64,000 nt of DNA, taken from positions 33,711 through 97,710 of the forward strand of contig NZ_JAUNTS010000014.1 in assembly GCF_030538595.1 (NCBI RefSeq), given 5' to 3'. Position numbers and translations under genes: made by a program. The stretch comes from Kocuria sp. (lineage in GTDB: Bacteria > Actinomycetota > Actinomycetes > Actinomycetales > Micrococcaceae). A model generated the notes under the pieces. That model was given only the letters and a program-made list of their open reading frames with translations. It had not been told where the DNA came from and made no database searches. This document shows, in pieces, positions 1-10,274 of this stretch; the stretch's first letter is position 1, and each line of letters begins with the position of its first letter.

Positions 1-1912
1 GGCCCAGGTCATGAAGTTCATCCCGGGCCCGGATCTGCCTTCCGGTGGCCGGATTGTGGGGCTGGACGGAATCCGTGACGCCTACGAAACCGGACGCGGT
101 TCCTTCAAGACCCGCGCCACCGTGGCCGTGGAACAAGTCACCGCACGCAAACAAGGCATTGTGGTGACCGAACTGCCATACATGGTGGGCCCGGAAAAGG
201 TCATTGAGAAGATCAAATCCGCAGTCCAGGCCAAGAAACTGGCCGGAATTTCCGATGTGGTGGATTTGACGGACCGCACCAACGGGCTGCGGCTGGTGAT
301 CGAGCTCAAAAACGGCTTCAACCCGCAGGCGGTGCTGGCCCAGCTCTACAAGCACACACCGCTGGAAGAGTCTTTCGGGATCAACAACGTGGCCCTGGTT
401 GACGGTCAGCCGCGCACCATGGGGTTGCTTGACCTCTTGCGCGTCTACGTGGAGCACCGTCTCACGGTGGTGCGGCGCCGGACCGAACACCGATTGGGCA
501 AACGTCAAGATCGCCTCCACCTGGTGGAGGGTCTGCTGATCGCCATTGTGGACATTGACGAGGTCATTCAGATCATCCGGTCATCCGATGAAACTGCGGA
601 GGCCCGTACGCGGCTCATGCAGGTCTTTGACCTCTCCCAGGCACAGGCAGATCACATCCTGGAACTGCGACTGCGCCAACTCACCAAGTTCTCCCGCATA
701 GAGCTGGAAGCCGAGCGGGATGAGCTCCAGCGTGAGATTGCCGAGCTGGAGGCCATTTTGGCCTCGGACACGCGACTGCGGGCCGTGGTTTCCCAGGAAC
801 TGGCGGAGGTTGCCACCCAGCACGGAGATGAGCGCCGCACCACACTGCTGACCTCAGAGGATCTACCGGAAATCACCGCAGCCACGGCAAACGCCAAGAA
901 AGCCGGTCCCACCCTGGAGATCACCGACGATCCCTGCTGGGTGTTCCTCTCCACCTCCGGGCAGCTGGCACGCACCACGGACCGCACCCCCCTGGCTGAG
1001 CCCGGGCGCCGGATCAAACATGATGCGCTGCGCTCGCAAGTGGCCACCACAGCTCGCGGGGAAATTGGGGCTGTGACCTCTGCTGGGCGCATGATCCGGG
1101 TCCCGGTTCTGGACGTTCCGGTGCTGCCCGATTACGACGGCGTGGCCAAGCTCTCCGACGGCGTTGCAGCCAAGGATTTCCTGAGCCTGGCCAAGGGCGA
1201 AGCGCTGGTGGGGCTGGCACCGCTGAATGCGGTCTTGGCGTTGGGAACCCGGCAGGGTGTGGTCAAACGGCTCAACCCCGAGCACCCTTTGAACCGTGAC
1301 GACTGGGACATCATTTCCCTGAAGGGCACCGGTCGGGACCAGGATCAGGTGATTGGCGTGGAGGTTGCCGATGACTCCGCTGATCTGGTGTTCATCACCG
1401 CGCAGGCCAAGCTGTTGCATTTCCCGGCCGCCTCCGTGCGCCCGCAAGGAAGGACGGCAGGTGGCGTTGCGGGGATCAAGCTCGCCGAAGGCGATGCCGT
1501 GATCTTTTTTGGCCCGGCCCACAGCCAGGATCCGAACTCCGTGGTGGTCACCGTGGCCAAGGCGGATGAAGTCCTACCGGGGATGTCCGAATACTCCGTC
1601 AAACTCACTCCCCTGTCCGAATACCCGGCCAAGGGCCGCGCCACGGGCGGTGTCCGGTGCCAGCGGTTCTTGCGTGGCGAGTCGGCGCTGACCCTGGCTT
1701 GGGCCGGCCTGGGACCGGCCAAGGCAGCGTCCACTGCCGGTGTGGCGCGGTCCCTGCCCACGGAATACGGCCGACGGGACGGCTCCGGTGTCCCGCTGGA
1801 GCAGGTCATGGACGCCATTGGACCTGCCTGGGTGGAGCCGACGACGACGCCCCGCTCCCCCGCCGTCGTCGGGGACTCTGATGCCGATGCTGCTGTGGAG
1901 GGCGATCAGTGA
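1..1912 (+). CDS. parC: DNA topoisomerase IV subunit A, 5'-truncated by window edge
   Basis: This is the C-terminal two thirds of a type IIA topoisomerase A subunit, the DNA breakage-reunion partner of ParE. The reading frame is already open at base 2, ahead of the first ATG at 11, so the true start and the catalytic tyrosine lie outside the window. Visible are the tower/coiled-coil region with GPDLPSGG near the start, a family segment LVDGQPRTMGLLDLLRVYVE, and a six-bladed C-terminal domain with divergent repeats. I call ParC rather than GyrA because the C-terminal domain is short, no clear GyrA box (QRRGGKG) is seen, and parE lies 3.7 kb away. It overlaps the next gene by four bases (GTGA), so the two are probably translationally coupled. 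Confidence 0.9.
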   Translation, partial: AQVMKFIPGPDLPSGGRIVGLDGIRDAYETGRGSFKTRATVAVEQVTARKQGIVVTELPYMVGPEKVIEKIKSAVQAKKLAGISDVVDLTDRTNGLRLVIELKNGFNPQAVLAQLYKHTPLEESFGINNVALVDGQPRTMGLLDLLRVYVEHRLTVVRRRTEHRLGKRQDRLHLVEGLLIAIVDIDEVIQIIRSSDETAEARTRLMQVFDLSQAQADHILELRLRQLTKFSRIELEAERDELQREIAELEAILASDTRLRAVVSQELAEVATQHGDERRTTLLTSEDLPEITAATANAKKAGPTLEITDDPCWVFLSTSGQLARTTDRTPLAEPGRRIKHDALRSQVATTARGEIGAVTSAGRMIRVPVLDVPVLPDYDGVAKLSDGVAAKDFLSLAKGEALVGLAPLNAVLALGTRQGVVKRLNPEHPLNRDDWDIISLKGTGRDQDQVIGVEVADDSADLVFITAQAKLLHFPAASVRPQGRTAGGVAGIKLAEGDAVIFFGPAHSQDPNSVVVTVAKADEVLPGMSEYSVKLTPLSEYPAKGRATGGVRCQRFLRGESALTLAWAGLGPAKAASTAGVARSLPTEYGRRDGSGVPLEQVMDAIGPAWVEPTTTPRSPAVVGDSDADAAVEGDQ

Positions 1913-2451
1913 ACCAGGGAGTACGCGCCGGCCGTCTAGGTGATGGTTTGCTGCTCCACGAATTGGCCGCAGCCACCTTCCACCATGCCTGCCCGCCAGG
2001 CGTTTCAGCTGCCACGGCTGCTGCGCACGTGCAGCGGGAGCTGTCCACTGACAGGTTTGAGCAGTGGTTGGCAGACCCGGATCACCACATCCAGGTCATG
2101 ACCCATGATGGCGCCCCGGTGGGGTACGCGGTGGCGGTGGCAGGCCGTCCGGTGGCTGTCACCGGCGAGCTGGCCGATACCCAACTGCTGGAGGAGACCA
2201 CCCTGTGGTTTCTGTCCAAGTTCTACGTCCTGGCGCAGGCCCGCGGGTCCGGTGTGGCCGGGGAGCTCATGGACTCCGTGATCCAAGACGCCACGGTGAA
2301 TGGGTCCACCGGACTGTGGCTGACCGTGAACCAACTCAATCCGCGCGCCAATGCCTTTTATGAACGCCGCGGTTTCCGGGTGGTGGGAACCACCACCTTT
2401 CCCATGGGTGGGCAGGTCCACGACGACCACGTTCGTTTGCTGCGGCTCTGA
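1909..2451 (+). CDS. GNAT family N-acetyltransferase
   Basis: A 180-residue GCN5-related acetyltransferase that should transfer acetyl from acetyl-CoA to an amine. The acetyl-CoA-binding motif A is seen as FYVLAQARGSGVAGELMD (about residues 104-121), and motif B as NPRANAFYERRGFRVVG near residues 145-160. The start is a GTG overlapping the parC stop codon (GTGA), with GGAGGG about 8 bases upstream, so it is expressed with parC. The substrate cannot be told from sequence; a protein N-terminal or small-metabolite acetyltransferase are both possible. It converges on mdh. Confidence 0.8.
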   Translation: MNQGVRAGRLGDGLLLHELAAATFHHACPPGVSAATAAAHVQRELSTDRFEQWLADPDHHIQVMTHDGAPVGYAVAVAGRPVAVTGELADTQLLEETTLWFLSKFYVLAQARGSGVAGELMDSVIQDATVNGSTGLWLTVNQLNPRANAFYERRGFRVVGTTTFPMGGQVHDDHVRLLRL

Positions 2452-2538
2452 CCTTTACGCCGAAACAACTGCCTGTCCGGCGCCACTGGGCGCTACTTGG
2501 TGCTGTCCGGCGCTGCTCGGTGCTGTTACGGCGGGGGT

Positions 2539-3600
2539 TCAGGCACCGGGGCCCAGGAGGCCCAGTTCCTCCACGGCTGCGCGTTCGACCACCAATTCCG
2601 CAACGGAGCGGTCAATGCGTTCCCGGGAAAAAGCATCAATCTCCCAGGGTTCCACAATGCTGTAATCGCCCTCTGAACAGGTCACGGGGAAGGAACTGAT
2701 CACTCCGGCCGGCACACCGTGGGCGCCCGTGGAGGGTACGGCCATGGAGGTCCACTGCCCTCGATCCGTTCCACGCAACCAGCTGCGGATGTGATGCAAG
2801 GTGGCATGCGCGGCCGAGGCCACGGACGATCCGCCGCGCACCGCAATGATTTCCGCACCGCGTTTGGCCACCTTGGGGATGAAAAACTCATCAATCCACT
2901 GCCGGTCGTACCCGCGTTCGGCCAGCACTTCCTCCGCGGAACGCCCCAGCACCGTGGCGTGGGTGAGGTCCACGTACTGGGAAGCGGAGTGGTTTCCCCA
3001 GATGGCAATTCCCGCCACGTCATTGACGGACACCTCGCAGGCCAGCGCCAACTGAGCTTCTGCCCTGTGATGGTCCAGACGGGTCAGCGCGGTGAACCGT
3101 TCACGGGGTACATCCGGGGCGTGGGAGGCAGCAATGAGAGCGTTGGTATTGGCTGGATTTCCCACCACCACGGCGCGGAAAGCATCCGCAGCAGCGTGGT
3201 TGATGGCACGGCCCTGGACCGAAAAAATCCCGGCGTTGGCGCTGAGCAGATCAGCACGCTCCATGCCCTTGGAGCGCGGTTTGGCCCCGATCAATAAGCC
3301 AACTTCTGCGCCGTCGAACGCCTGATTCGGGTCATCAAAAACATCCACCGACTCCAGCAGCGGCATGGCTCCATCCAGTAGTTCCATGGCCACGCCCTCG
3401 GCAGCGCGTGCCGCTTCCGGGATTTCCAGCAGTCTGAGCCGCACGGGAGTGTCCGGTCCCAACAGCGCACCTGCAGCGGCACGAAAAACAGTGGAGTAAC
3501 CAATCTGACCAGCGGCACCGGTGATGGTCACCGTCACTGCGGGGATGTGTTCCGCGCAGCCCTGTGCACTGGACGCATCGGATGGGAGGGTGCTGGCCAT
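2539..3600 (-). CDS. mdh: Malate dehydrogenase
   Basis: NAD-dependent malate dehydrogenase (malate to oxaloacetate, TCA cycle), 353 aa. The nucleotide-binding loop GAAGQIGY is at about residues 28-35, the active-site segment TRLDHHRA near 170, and the catalytic-histidine motif GNHS near 200. The family usually has LTRLDHNRA, so His replaces Asn here. The frame is open 78 bases further upstream, but the ATG at 3600 has AGGAG at the right distance and gives the normal length with a short extra N-terminus. It lies downstream of the lactate permease on the same strand, separated from it by a strong terminator. Confidence 0.92.
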   Translation of the reverse strand: MASTLPSDASSAQGCAEHIPAVTVTITGAAGQIGYSTVFRAAAGALLGPDTPVRLRLLEIPEAARAAEGVAMELLDGAMPLLESVDVFDDPNQAFDGAEVGLLIGAKPRSKGMERADLLSANAGIFSVQGRAINHAAADAFRAVVVGNPANTNALIAASHAPDVPRERFTALTRLDHHRAEAQLALACEVSVNDVAGIAIWGNHSASQYVDLTHATVLGRSAEEVLAERGYDRQWIDEFFIPKVAKRGAEIIAVRGGSSVASAAHATLHHIRSWLRGTDRGQWTSMAVPSTGAHGVPAGVISSFPVTCSEGDYSIVEPWEIDAFSRERIDRSVAELVVERAAVEELGLLGPGA

Positions 3601-3651
3601 GGTCAACTCCTGCGTTGCTGGGACCTGCCGCGGATTTTTCCGGTGCGGCAC

Positions 3652-3692
3652 AAGAACAAAGGGTCTGTGGTGACTCACATCACCACAGACCC
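3652..3692 (-). terminator. Rho-independent terminator of the lactate permease gene
   Basis: On the minus strand a 13-bp stem, GGGTCTGTGGTGA / TCACCACAGACCC, with a 6-nt loop is followed by TTTGTTCTT. It sits just after the permease stop codon and before the mdh start, so mdh is probably transcribed mainly from its own promoter. Confidence 0.8.
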
Positions 3693-3710
3693 TTCCATCC
3701 TAGACAGGTC

Positions 3711-5327
3711 TCAGAGCACCAGCGACAGCACAAACACCCAAGCACACAGCACGGCCAGCAGACCCAGGCTGTAGAGCAGAACCTGGCGGGTCAGATCCGC
3801 CTCCTTGCCCTGCTCCCCCACGGCAGCCGTGGCAATGGCAATCGACTGCGGTGAGATCACCTTGGCCATCACACCGCCTGCGGTGTTGGAGGCCACCAGC
3901 AGTGTCTGGCTGGTCCCGATCTGCCCGGCGGTCACGGCCTGCAAGGAGGCGAACAGTGTGTTGTTGTTGACCACGGAACCGGTCACGAACACCCCGATCC
4001 AGCCGATGATCGGGGACAGCAGCGGGAAGACGCCACCCGTGGCCGCCAGTGCCAGGGCCATGGCGGAAGACATCCCGGTAAAGTTCATCACGTTGGCCAC
4101 CGCCATGACCATGCAAATCATCAGGATGGGACCCCACAGCTGCCGACCTGCCCCCAACAGCTCCTCACCGCTTTGTTTCCACGTGATGCTGGGGGTCACC
4201 AGGATGGTGAACAAGGCTGCGCACAGGATGGCGGTTCCGGAGGCCGCAAGAATCCCCCAGCTCCAGAGCACGTCCACAGCCGTGGTCTCCGCCACGATGG
4301 GGGCTGTGCGCGCCACCGCCTGGTGCAGGAACGGCATGGGGACAGCCACCGTGGCACGGCCCAGGAAGTCAACGACGGCGGTCACGGACCACAGCAGGAT
4401 GAAACCGGAAAGAATGTAGAACGGCGACCACGCCTGAACCACTTTGCCGAAGGTGACGGGCTGTTGGTCAGCGCGCAGATCCTCCAGTGCCGGGGCGTGA
4501 GCCTCCCGGTAAATGGTGCGGGGGCTCCACCGGCGCAGCAACAGAGCCATGGCCGCCATGCCCACCAGCGGCGGGATGATGTCCACCAACTCTGGTCCTG
4601 CCACCCACAGGATGATGGATTGCAGGCCGGACACCAGTATGCCGATGGCCAGGGCCACCAACCCGGTTTCCTTCACACCGCGCCGTCCGTCCAGGATGGC
4701 CACCAGCAGAACGGGGATGAACACCATGATCCCCTGGATCACCAGGACCATCATGCGGGACAGGTCAGTCAAGGGAACATCACCCTGCGCGGCACCCACG
4801 ATCACGGGGATGCCGATGGCGCCGTAACCGCCAAAGGCTGCGTTGGCCACCAGAGCAATACCTGCTGCTCGCAACGGCCGGAACCCCAGGTTGACCAGAA
4901 GTGCGCCGCAGATTGCGATGGGGATGCCGAAGCCTGCGGCCCCCTCCAGGAATCCGCCGAAGCAGAAGGCGATCAGCAGCACTTGCAGCCGCTGATCTTC
5001 CGAGATGGCGGAAATGGAAGATCGAATGACGTCAAAATAGCCAGCGCGCACGGCGATCCGGTACAGCCACACCGCCATCAGCACAATCCAGCCGATCGGC
5101 CACAAGCCACCCAGGAAGCCGTAGACGACGGCGGATCCGGTGGCCGCCAACGGAAGCCCAAAGACCAGTGCGCCCAGACCCACAGCCAGGATCAAGGCGA
5201 TGAGGGAGGCTTTGAGGCCGGTGAGTTTGAAGACGGTGAGTCCCAGGAGGAACACAATGATCGGTAGAGCGGCAACGAGTGCGGAGAGCAACGGTGACCC
5301 GAGCGGGTCATAATCCTGGAGCCACAT
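3711..5327 (-). CDS. lctP: L-lactate permease (LctP/LldP family)
   Basis: Integral membrane lactate:H+ symporter of the LctP family, 538 aa, with at least twelve hydrophobic segments. Family hallmarks are the N-terminal WLQDYDPLGSPLLSALVAAL, the loop GGFLEGAAGFGIPIAICGAL near residues 125-145, and the C-terminal SVVNNNTLFASLQ and ASNTAGGVMAKVISPQS. The frame is open up to a GTG at 5387, but the ATG at 5327 matches where LctP proteins begin. The Shine-Dalgarno is weak for both. A TAAAAT -10-like hexamer about 110 bases upstream of 5327 suggests a long leader. No lactate dehydrogenase genes are adjacent. Confidence 0.9.
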   Translation of the reverse strand: MWLQDYDPLGSPLLSALVAALPIIVFLLGLTVFKLTGLKASLIALILAVGLGALVFGLPLAATGSAVVYGFLGGLWPIGWIVLMAVWLYRIAVRAGYFDVIRSSISAISEDQRLQVLLIAFCFGGFLEGAAGFGIPIAICGALLVNLGFRPLRAAGIALVANAAFGGYGAIGIPVIVGAAQGDVPLTDLSRMMVLVIQGIMVFIPVLLVAILDGRRGVKETGLVALAIGILVSGLQSIILWVAGPELVDIIPPLVGMAAMALLLRRWSPRTIYREAHAPALEDLRADQQPVTFGKVVQAWSPFYILSGFILLWSVTAVVDFLGRATVAVPMPFLHQAVARTAPIVAETTAVDVLWSWGILAASGTAILCAALFTILVTPSITWKQSGEELLGAGRQLWGPILMICMVMAVANVMNFTGMSSAMALALAATGGVFPLLSPIIGWIGVFVTGSVVNNNTLFASLQAVTAGQIGTSQTLLVASNTAGGVMAKVISPQSIAIATAAVGEQGKEADLTRQVLLYSLGLLAVLCAWVFVLSLVL

Positions 5328-5524
5328 GAGGTGAGCAGCCCTTTCGGGACGTGATGACAGGCCATCAACAACTACCCAAGAACTCACGCAACACGATCCA
5401 CCGTTGGCTGGTTGCGCTTATGTTGTGATGCCTGGTGAACACCTCAAATTTTACGGAAAATACCCTTCCAAAAGCATCCAGTTGCCACAGGTTCCCAACA
5501 CAACCCAACAGAAACCCACTGTTT

Positions 5525-5557
5525 GCCACCTGGTTGATCTGTGTCAACCACGGTGGC
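5525..5557 (-). terminator. Interrupted hairpin just after parE
   Basis: GCCACC-t-GGTTGA pairs with TCAACC-ac-GGTGGC around a 6-nt loop, starting 5 bases beyond the parE stop. There is no convincing U-run on the minus strand, so its terminator role is inferred from position. Confidence 0.5.
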
Positions 5558-5562
5558 GCACC

Positions 5563-7728
5563 TCAAGCGTCGATCCGCTCCGTGTCCAGCTGGGCAGCTC
5601 CGGCAATGATGAAGTCCTTGCGCGGGGCAACTTCTGAGCCCATCAACAGGGAGAAGGCGCGTTCGGCCGCCTCCGCGCCCTCCACGGTCACCCGGCGCAG
5701 CATACGGTGACGGATGTCCATGGTGGTTTCCGCCAGTTGGTCAGCGTCCATTTCGCCCAAGCCCTTGTAGCGCTGGATCGGCTCCTTGTAGGACCGGCCC
5801 TCCGCTTCCAGATCGGACAGCAGCGTGTGTAGCTCACGCTCGGAGTAGGTGTAGACCATCTCATTGGGCTTGGAGCCCCGATTGACAATTTCCACCCGGT
5901 GCAACGGCGGGACCGCCGCGTACACCTTGCCGGCCTCCACCAGCGGCCGCATGTAGCGGTAGAACAGTGTCAGCAACAGAGTGCGAATGTGGGCGCCGTC
6001 CACGTCTGCGTCCGTCATCATGATGATCTTCCCGTAGCGGGCAGCTTCAACATCAAAGGTCCGGCCGGAGCCGGCGCCGATCACCTGGATCAATGCGGCG
6101 CATTCGGCATTGGCCAGCATGTCCGTGACGGAGGCTTTCTGCACGTTGAGGATCTTGCCGCGGATGGGCAGCAATGCTTGGTTCTCAGAGTCCCGGGCCA
6201 ACCGTGCCGTCCCCAGTGCGGAGTCGCCCTCCACAATGAACAGCTCCGATGCGCCCACGTCCGTGGAACGGCACTCCACCAGCTTGGTGGGCATGGAGGA
6301 AGTCTCCAAGGCGTTCTTGCGCCGTTGGGTTTCCTTGTGGAGCCGCGCGGAGATCCGCGACTTCATCTCCGCGACCACCTTTTCCAACACCGCCGTGGCT
6401 TGGTTCTTTTGATCTCGCTTGGTGGCGGTCAGGGCCTTGGTCAGTTCTTTCTCCACCACCTTGGAGACAATTTGGCGCACGGCCGGGGTGCCCAAGATCT
6501 CCTTGGTCTGGCCTTCAAACTGGGGTTCGGCCAACCGAACGGTCAGCACCGCGGTGAGGCCCGCCATGACGTCGTCTTTGTCGATCTTGTCGTTGCCCAC
6601 CTTCAAACGTCGGGCATTGGCTTCGATCTGCTTGCGGAACACTTTGACCAGGGCTTGTTCAAATCCGGTCTGGTGGGTTCCGCCTTTGGGCGTGGAAATG
6701 ATGTTGACGAATGTACGCACCGTGGTGTCGTACCCGATTCCCCAGCGCAGCGCCACATCTACCTCGCAGTCACGCTCCACCTCCTGCAGACGCGAGTGTC
6801 CGCCGTCGTCAAGCACCGGAACGGTTTCCGTGAAGGAGGCTTCCCCCTGGAAGCGCCAAATATCCGTGACGGATTCGTCCGTGGCCAGGAAGTCGGCGAA
6901 TTCGGAGATGCCGCCGTCGTGTTGGAAGACCTCCTCGTGGGTTGCCAGCTCCCCCGCGGTACCGGGCGCGCGGCGTTCATCCCGCACCGTGATCCGAAGA
7001 CCGGGGATCAAGAATGCAGTGGTGCGGGCACGGTTGACCAAGTCCTGGTACGCGAACTGGGCATCCGGGGTGAAGATTTGGCGGTCTGCCCAGTAGCGGA
7101 TTCGGGTACCCGTCACACCGCGGCGTGCTTTGCCAACCACTTCCAGTTCGGAGCCTGACACAAAGGCGGTGAAGGGTGCCTCCGGGGACGGTGCGCCCTT
7201 GTCCGTGAACGTGCCGGGCTCACCGCGTCGAAAGGACATCTGATAGGTCTTGCCACCACGGTCCACTTGCACGTCCAGCCGGGAGGAGAGCGCGTTGACC
7301 ACGGAGGCGCCCACGCCGTGCAGGCCGCCGGAAGCCGTGTAAGAACCGCCGCCGAACTTGCCGCCGGCGTGCAGTTTGGTGAACACCACCTCCACGCCGG
7401 AGAGCCCTGTACGCGGTTCCTTGTCAATGGGGATGCCACGGCCGTCGTCGTGAACCTCCACGCAACCATCCCGGTGCAGGATCACGGTGATGTGATGCCC
7501 GTAACCGGCAAGGGCCTCATCCACGGAGTTGTCGATGATCTCCCACAGGCAGTGCATCAACCCCCGAGAATCCGTGGAGCCGATATACATACCGGGGCGC
7601 TTGCGCACAGCCTCCAGCCCCTCCAGGACGGAGAGGTGGCGGGCGTTGTACTCGGATTTGGTGGGGCTCACGTTGAAGGAGTCTCCTGCTGACGCGGGGA
7701 AGGTCCGCACCGGTGGTTGGGCGGACAC
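5563..7728 (-). CDS. parE: DNA topoisomerase IV subunit B
   Basis: ATPase subunit of the type IIA topoisomerase, 721 aa, partner of the ParC at the window start. Seen in order: GHKL ATPase motifs [13 protein letters not shown] (about 63-75) and DDGRGIP (94-100), [14 protein letters not shown] (about 135), Toprim EGDSA near residue 498, [10 protein letters not shown], the metal-binding DADVDGAH near 574, and C-terminal [13 protein letters not shown]. The length and the absence of the large gyrase insert fit ParE or actinobacterial GyrB; the DUF7455 neighbour favours ParE. The start is a GTG without a clear Shine-Dalgarno; an internal GTG at 7671 preceded by AGGAG is an alternative. Confidence 0.9.
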   Translation of the reverse strand: MSAQPPVRTFPASAGDSFNVSPTKSEYNARHLSVLEGLEAVRKRPGMYIGSTDSRGLMHCLWEIIDNSVDEALAGYGHHITVILHRDGCVEVHDDGRGIPIDKEPRTGLSGVEVVFTKLHAGGKFGGGSYTASGGLHGVGASVVNALSSRLDVQVDRGGKTYQMSFRRGEPGTFTDKGAPSPEAPFTAFVSGSELEVVGKARRGVTGTRIRYWADRQIFTPDAQFAYQDLVNRARTTAFLIPGLRITVRDERRAPGTAGELATHEEVFQHDGGISEFADFLATDESVTDIWRFQGEASFTETVPVLDDGGHSRLQEVERDCEVDVALRWGIGYDTTVRTFVNIISTPKGGTHQTGFEQALVKVFRKQIEANARRLKVGNDKIDKDDVMAGLTAVLTVRLAEPQFEGQTKEILGTPAVRQIVSKVVEKELTKALTATKRDQKNQATAVLEKVVAEMKSRISARLHKETQRRKNALETSSMPTKLVECRSTDVGASELFIVEGDSALGTARLARDSENQALLPIRGKILNVQKASVTDMLANAECAALIQVIGAGSGRTFDVEAARYGKIIMMTDADVDGAHIRTLLLTLFYRYMRPLVEAGKVYAAVPPLHRVEIVNRGSKPNEMVYTYSERELHTLLSDLEAEGRSYKEPIQRYKGLGEMDADQLAETTMDIRHRMLRRVTVEGAEAAERAFSLLMGSEVAPRKDFIIAGAAQLDTERIDA

Positions 7729-8018
7729 CCGGCGGGTAGTCCGGGCGCCCTTACTCTAATGCGCTCGCCTGCACAGCAGCCCCGGAAGACGACGACGCGG
7801 CGCGTCACCACCGCACCGGGATCACCCTGTGGCGCGCATCAACGTGGTTGAGGCCCGTAGCAAGGCAGTTGAGCTCGCCACCAACGTGAGCCACGTGCGC
7901 GGTGGGCGAAAACACCTTCGGGGTGGAATGACTTTTCGGGTCCGCGTGGTTGTATGGACGTACTCGCGTGGAGGGTGAGACCGCCGTGCGAAGTTTCAGA
8001 GTCTGAAGGAGGATGTCT
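7729..8018. promoter_or_regulatory. Divergent parE / DUF7455 intergenic region
   Basis: A 290-bp non-coding gap. A TAGAGT -10-like hexamer faces parE (minus strand, 7753-7758), and a Shine-Dalgarno AAGGAGG serves the plus-strand gene. No convincing -35 elements, RNA gene or operator palindrome were found. Confidence 0.4.
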
Positions 8019-8219
8019 GTGAACGCCACACTAGAGACCCCTAAATTGAATGCCACCCATCGCTGCGATGCCTGCGGCGCCCAGGCCTACGTGCGGGTTG
8101 TCCTCCAGTCCACCGGAGGGGAACTCTTGTTCTGCGCCCATCACGCACGCGCCAACGAGGACAAATTGCGTCCCATGGCCGCGTCCTGGGAGGACGAAAC
8201 CGAACGCATCAATGCCTGA
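8019..8219 (+). CDS. DUF7455 small zinc-ribbon-like protein
   Basis: A 66-residue cytoplasmic protein with CDACG near the N-terminus and CAHH about 23 residues later, a CxxC...CxxH pattern expected to bind one zinc ion. Proteins of this size and pattern are commonly found beside parE in Micrococcales; their function is unknown. An ATG at 8013 abuts the strong AAGGAGG (8006-8012) with no spacing, so the GTG at 8019, six bases downstream of that site, is the better start. It is transcribed divergently from parE. Confidence 0.8.
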   Translation: MNATLETPKLNATHRCDACGAQAYVRVVLQSTGGELLFCAHHARANEDKLRPMAASWEDETERINA

Positions 8220-8263
8220 GAGCATGATCTTGGCGGACCGGGTGGTGTGACCCGGTTGACATG

Positions 8264-8306
8264 ACGGATGGCCCGGTACGGACGTACCGGGCCATCCGTT
8301 TGTTCT
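8264..8306 (+). terminator. Rho-independent terminator after DUF7455 gene
   Basis: A perfect 16-bp stem (8264-8279 with 8284-8299) and 4-nt loop are followed by TTTGTTCT on the plus strand, 45 bases after the stop codon. Confidence 0.85.
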
Positions 8307-8318
8307 CAGCGCCTACCT

Positions 8319-8393
8319 ACCCTCCGCCGAGTTGCCAGTTGCGTGGCCGCTGGGTGTCTCAGGGGCCACACCACTGACAACTCGGCGGAGGGT
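8319..8393. repeat. Long imperfect hairpin, CTCCGCCGA group, between convergent genes
   Basis: The outer arms ACCCTCCGCCGAGTTG and CAACTCGGCGGAGGGT pair perfectly over 16 bp. The stem continues with a few mismatches to GTGGCC/GGCCAC, giving about 32 bp around a 15-nt loop. It lies immediately after the alsS stop (minus strand) and downstream of the DUF7455 terminator, so it probably acts as the alsS terminator. The arm core CTCCGCCGA recurs in hairpins at 26405 and 40655. Confidence 0.75.
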
Positions 8394-8399
8394 GAGGGG

Positions 8400-10076
8400 T
8401 TAGTTCAGCGCAGAATCGTCCAGGTGGGCAGCCAAGTCCACGTTGTCCGTGTAGTCCACTGCCACGTCCACAATGGAGACACCCGGAGTACTCGTGGCCT
8501 CAACGAAGGCCGACTTGAACTCCTCCAGGGTGTGCACCCGGTGGCCATGAGCATTCATGGCTTCAGCGAACTTCACGGAGTCATAATCCCCCAGCTCGAC
8601 GCCGGAGGTGCGGCCGTATTTCATCACCTGCTGGAACGCCACCATGTCATAGGCGTTGTCCCGCATGATCACGTGTACCAGGTTCAGCCCCAAACGAGTG
8701 GCTGTTTCCAAATCCTGAGCGGAGTAGAGGAAGCCACCGTCACCAGAGATGGACACCACGGGGTGCTCCGGGCGGACCAGTGCTGCTGCAATGGCCCACG
8801 GCAGCGCCACGCCCAAGGTCTGCTGGCCGTTGGAGAACAGCAAGGTGCGCGGTTCATAGGTGCGGAAATAACGGGCCAGGTAAATCGAATGGGAGCCAAT
8901 GTCGGCGGCCACCGTGGTCTTGTCATCCTCAATGAGGTCCCGGATCACATAGGCCAGGTGCCCGGGATGAACCCCCAGCTGCGTATCCGGCTTGGAGCGT
9001 GCCTGCGTTTCAAAAGCCGCCAAAGCATCCCGCTGCACGGCGATTTCATCCTGGGCCGCCTGGTCCAGCTCCACACCTTTCAACTGCTCGGCCAAGATCT
9101 CCAGGGTCTGGGCGATGTTCCCGCGCAGCTCCAAATTGGGCTGGTACGCGTTGTCCAGGTCCGCAGGGATGGTGTCCAGGTGAATGATCTTTCGATCCGC
9201 GCGGGTGTTCCAAATGATGGGGTCGTATTCCACGGTGTCGTAGCCGATGGTCAGCACAACATCCGCCCTGGAGAGCAAGATGTCCCCGGGCTGATTTCGG
9301 AACAGACCTACCCGGCCCAGGAAGTGCTGCTCCAGATCACGGGAGATGGCCCCGGCAGCCTGGAAGGTTTCCACCACGGGTAACCCGGTGGCTCGAACCA
9401 CGTGGCGCAATGCTGCCGTGGATTCAGGGTCAGAGGCTCGTAGACCCACCAGCAGCACGGGACACGCGGCCTCTTTCACCGCCTGGACCGTGAGATCAAT
9501 GGAGACCTGGGCTGCGGGCCCCTGCGGCGCCACGTGCTTCTTGCGCAACGCGGATTTGGTGGTGGGCGCGTTGGTCACGCTGGCCGGAAGCATCACGGCA
9601 GCCGCACCTTTGGGCTCAGTGGTTGCCGTGCGAAAAGCATTGGCCAACGCTTCCGCCACGTCATTGGGATCCGTGGATTCCACGGAAGATTTGGTCACCG
9701 GTGCCAAAAAGTTCACCGCATCCAGTGACTGGTGTGTGCGTTTGAGCCGATCAGGCAGACCCACCGTGCCCGCAATGGCCACCACCGGGTCCTGCTCCGT
9801 GGTGGCGGTCAGTAAACCCGTGGCCAGATTGGTGGTACCCGGGCCGGAGGTCACCAGCACCACGCCGGGAACTCTCGTCAAGCGCCCTACGGCTTGAGCC
9901 ATGAACACGGCATTTTGTTCGTGCCGGCACACCACCAGTTGGATCTCCGGGGCATCCACCAGTGCGTCATAGACCGAGTCGATCTTGGCGCCAGGCACTC
10001 CGAACACATATCTCACCCCCTGCTCACGGAGAGTGTCGACCACCAGTTGTGCGCTACGAACACTGCTTTCACTCAT
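8400..10076 (-). CDS. alsS: Acetolactate synthase, catabolic (AlsS type)
   Basis: Thiamin-diphosphate enzyme condensing two pyruvates to alpha-acetolactate, 558 aa, the single-subunit catabolic form used for acetoin formation. The catalytic Glu is in CRHEQNAVF (E53). The FAD-domain remnant reads LFRNQPGD, and the ThDP/Mg2+ motif begins [13 protein letters not shown] near 442 and continues to [10 protein letters not shown]; this last segment is typical of AlsS/BudB rather than biosynthetic IlvB. No regulatory small subunit is adjacent. The decarboxylase partner lies 18.6 kb away on the other strand (28691). No strong Shine-Dalgarno is seen before the ATG. Confidence 0.88.
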   Translation of the reverse strand: MSESSVRSAQLVVDTLREQGVRYVFGVPGAKIDSVYDALVDAPEIQLVVCRHEQNAVFMAQAVGRLTRVPGVVLVTSGPGTTNLATGLLTATTEQDPVVAIAGTVGLPDRLKRTHQSLDAVNFLAPVTKSSVESTDPNDVAEALANAFRTATTEPKGAAAVMLPASVTNAPTTKSALRKKHVAPQGPAAQVSIDLTVQAVKEAACPVLLVGLRASDPESTAALRHVVRATGLPVVETFQAAGAISRDLEQHFLGRVGLFRNQPGDILLSRADVVLTIGYDTVEYDPIIWNTRADRKIIHLDTIPADLDNAYQPNLELRGNIAQTLEILAEQLKGVELDQAAQDEIAVQRDALAAFETQARSKPDTQLGVHPGHLAYVIRDLIEDDKTTVAADIGSHSIYLARYFRTYEPRTLLFSNGQQTLGVALPWAIAAALVRPEHPVVSISGDGGFLYSAQDLETATRLGLNLVHVIMRDNAYDMVAFQQVMKYGRTSGVELGDYDSVKFAEAMNAHGHRVHTLEEFKSAFVEATSTPGVSIVDVAVDYTDNVDLAAHLDDSALN

Positions 10077-10203
10077 GAGTCACCAGATTTGCGGTTCAGT
10101 TGGGGTTAGAACTCTTTGATCGTATGACTCCGCGTGGGGTTTGGTTGCTTTCTGCGGGGTAATTCACGTCATCCCATGACTCACCTCACACCCCGCAACC
10201 ACA

Positions 10204-10247
10204 ACGACGCCGGTGGCGCACCGTGCAAGGTGCGCCACCGGCGTCGT
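10204..10247. terminator. sigA terminator hairpin
   Basis: A perfect 19-bp stem (ACGACGCCGGTGGCGCACC with its complement) around a 6-nt loop, 27 bases downstream of the sigA stop on the minus strand. There is no U-run. It separates sigA from the alsS promoter region (10077-10203). Confidence 0.7.
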
Positions 10248-10274
10248 CGTTGGGAACCAGCTCAGGCTGCGGTA

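Noticed and set aside
1..1912. Calling the first gene gyrA
   Set aside because: The C-terminal domain is short without a clear GyrA box, and parE with its DUF7455 neighbour lies nearby, so topoisomerase IV fits better. The full-length gene is needed to be certain.
4173..5267. A 364-codon open frame antisense to the lactate permease gene
   Set aside because: Long antisense frames are expected in GC-rich genes with strong third-position bias; its translation is Gln/His-rich with no domain, and the permease is unmistakable.
5428..5437. An LldR-type operator (GGTGAACACC) upstream of the lactate permease
   Set aside because: It is a short inverted repeat, but it does not fit the TNGTNNNACNA consensus of known lactate regulators.
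8268..9383. A 371-codon plus-strand frame over alsS
   Set aside because: It runs through a terminator hairpin and antisense to a clear enzyme; the composition is that of a shadow frame.
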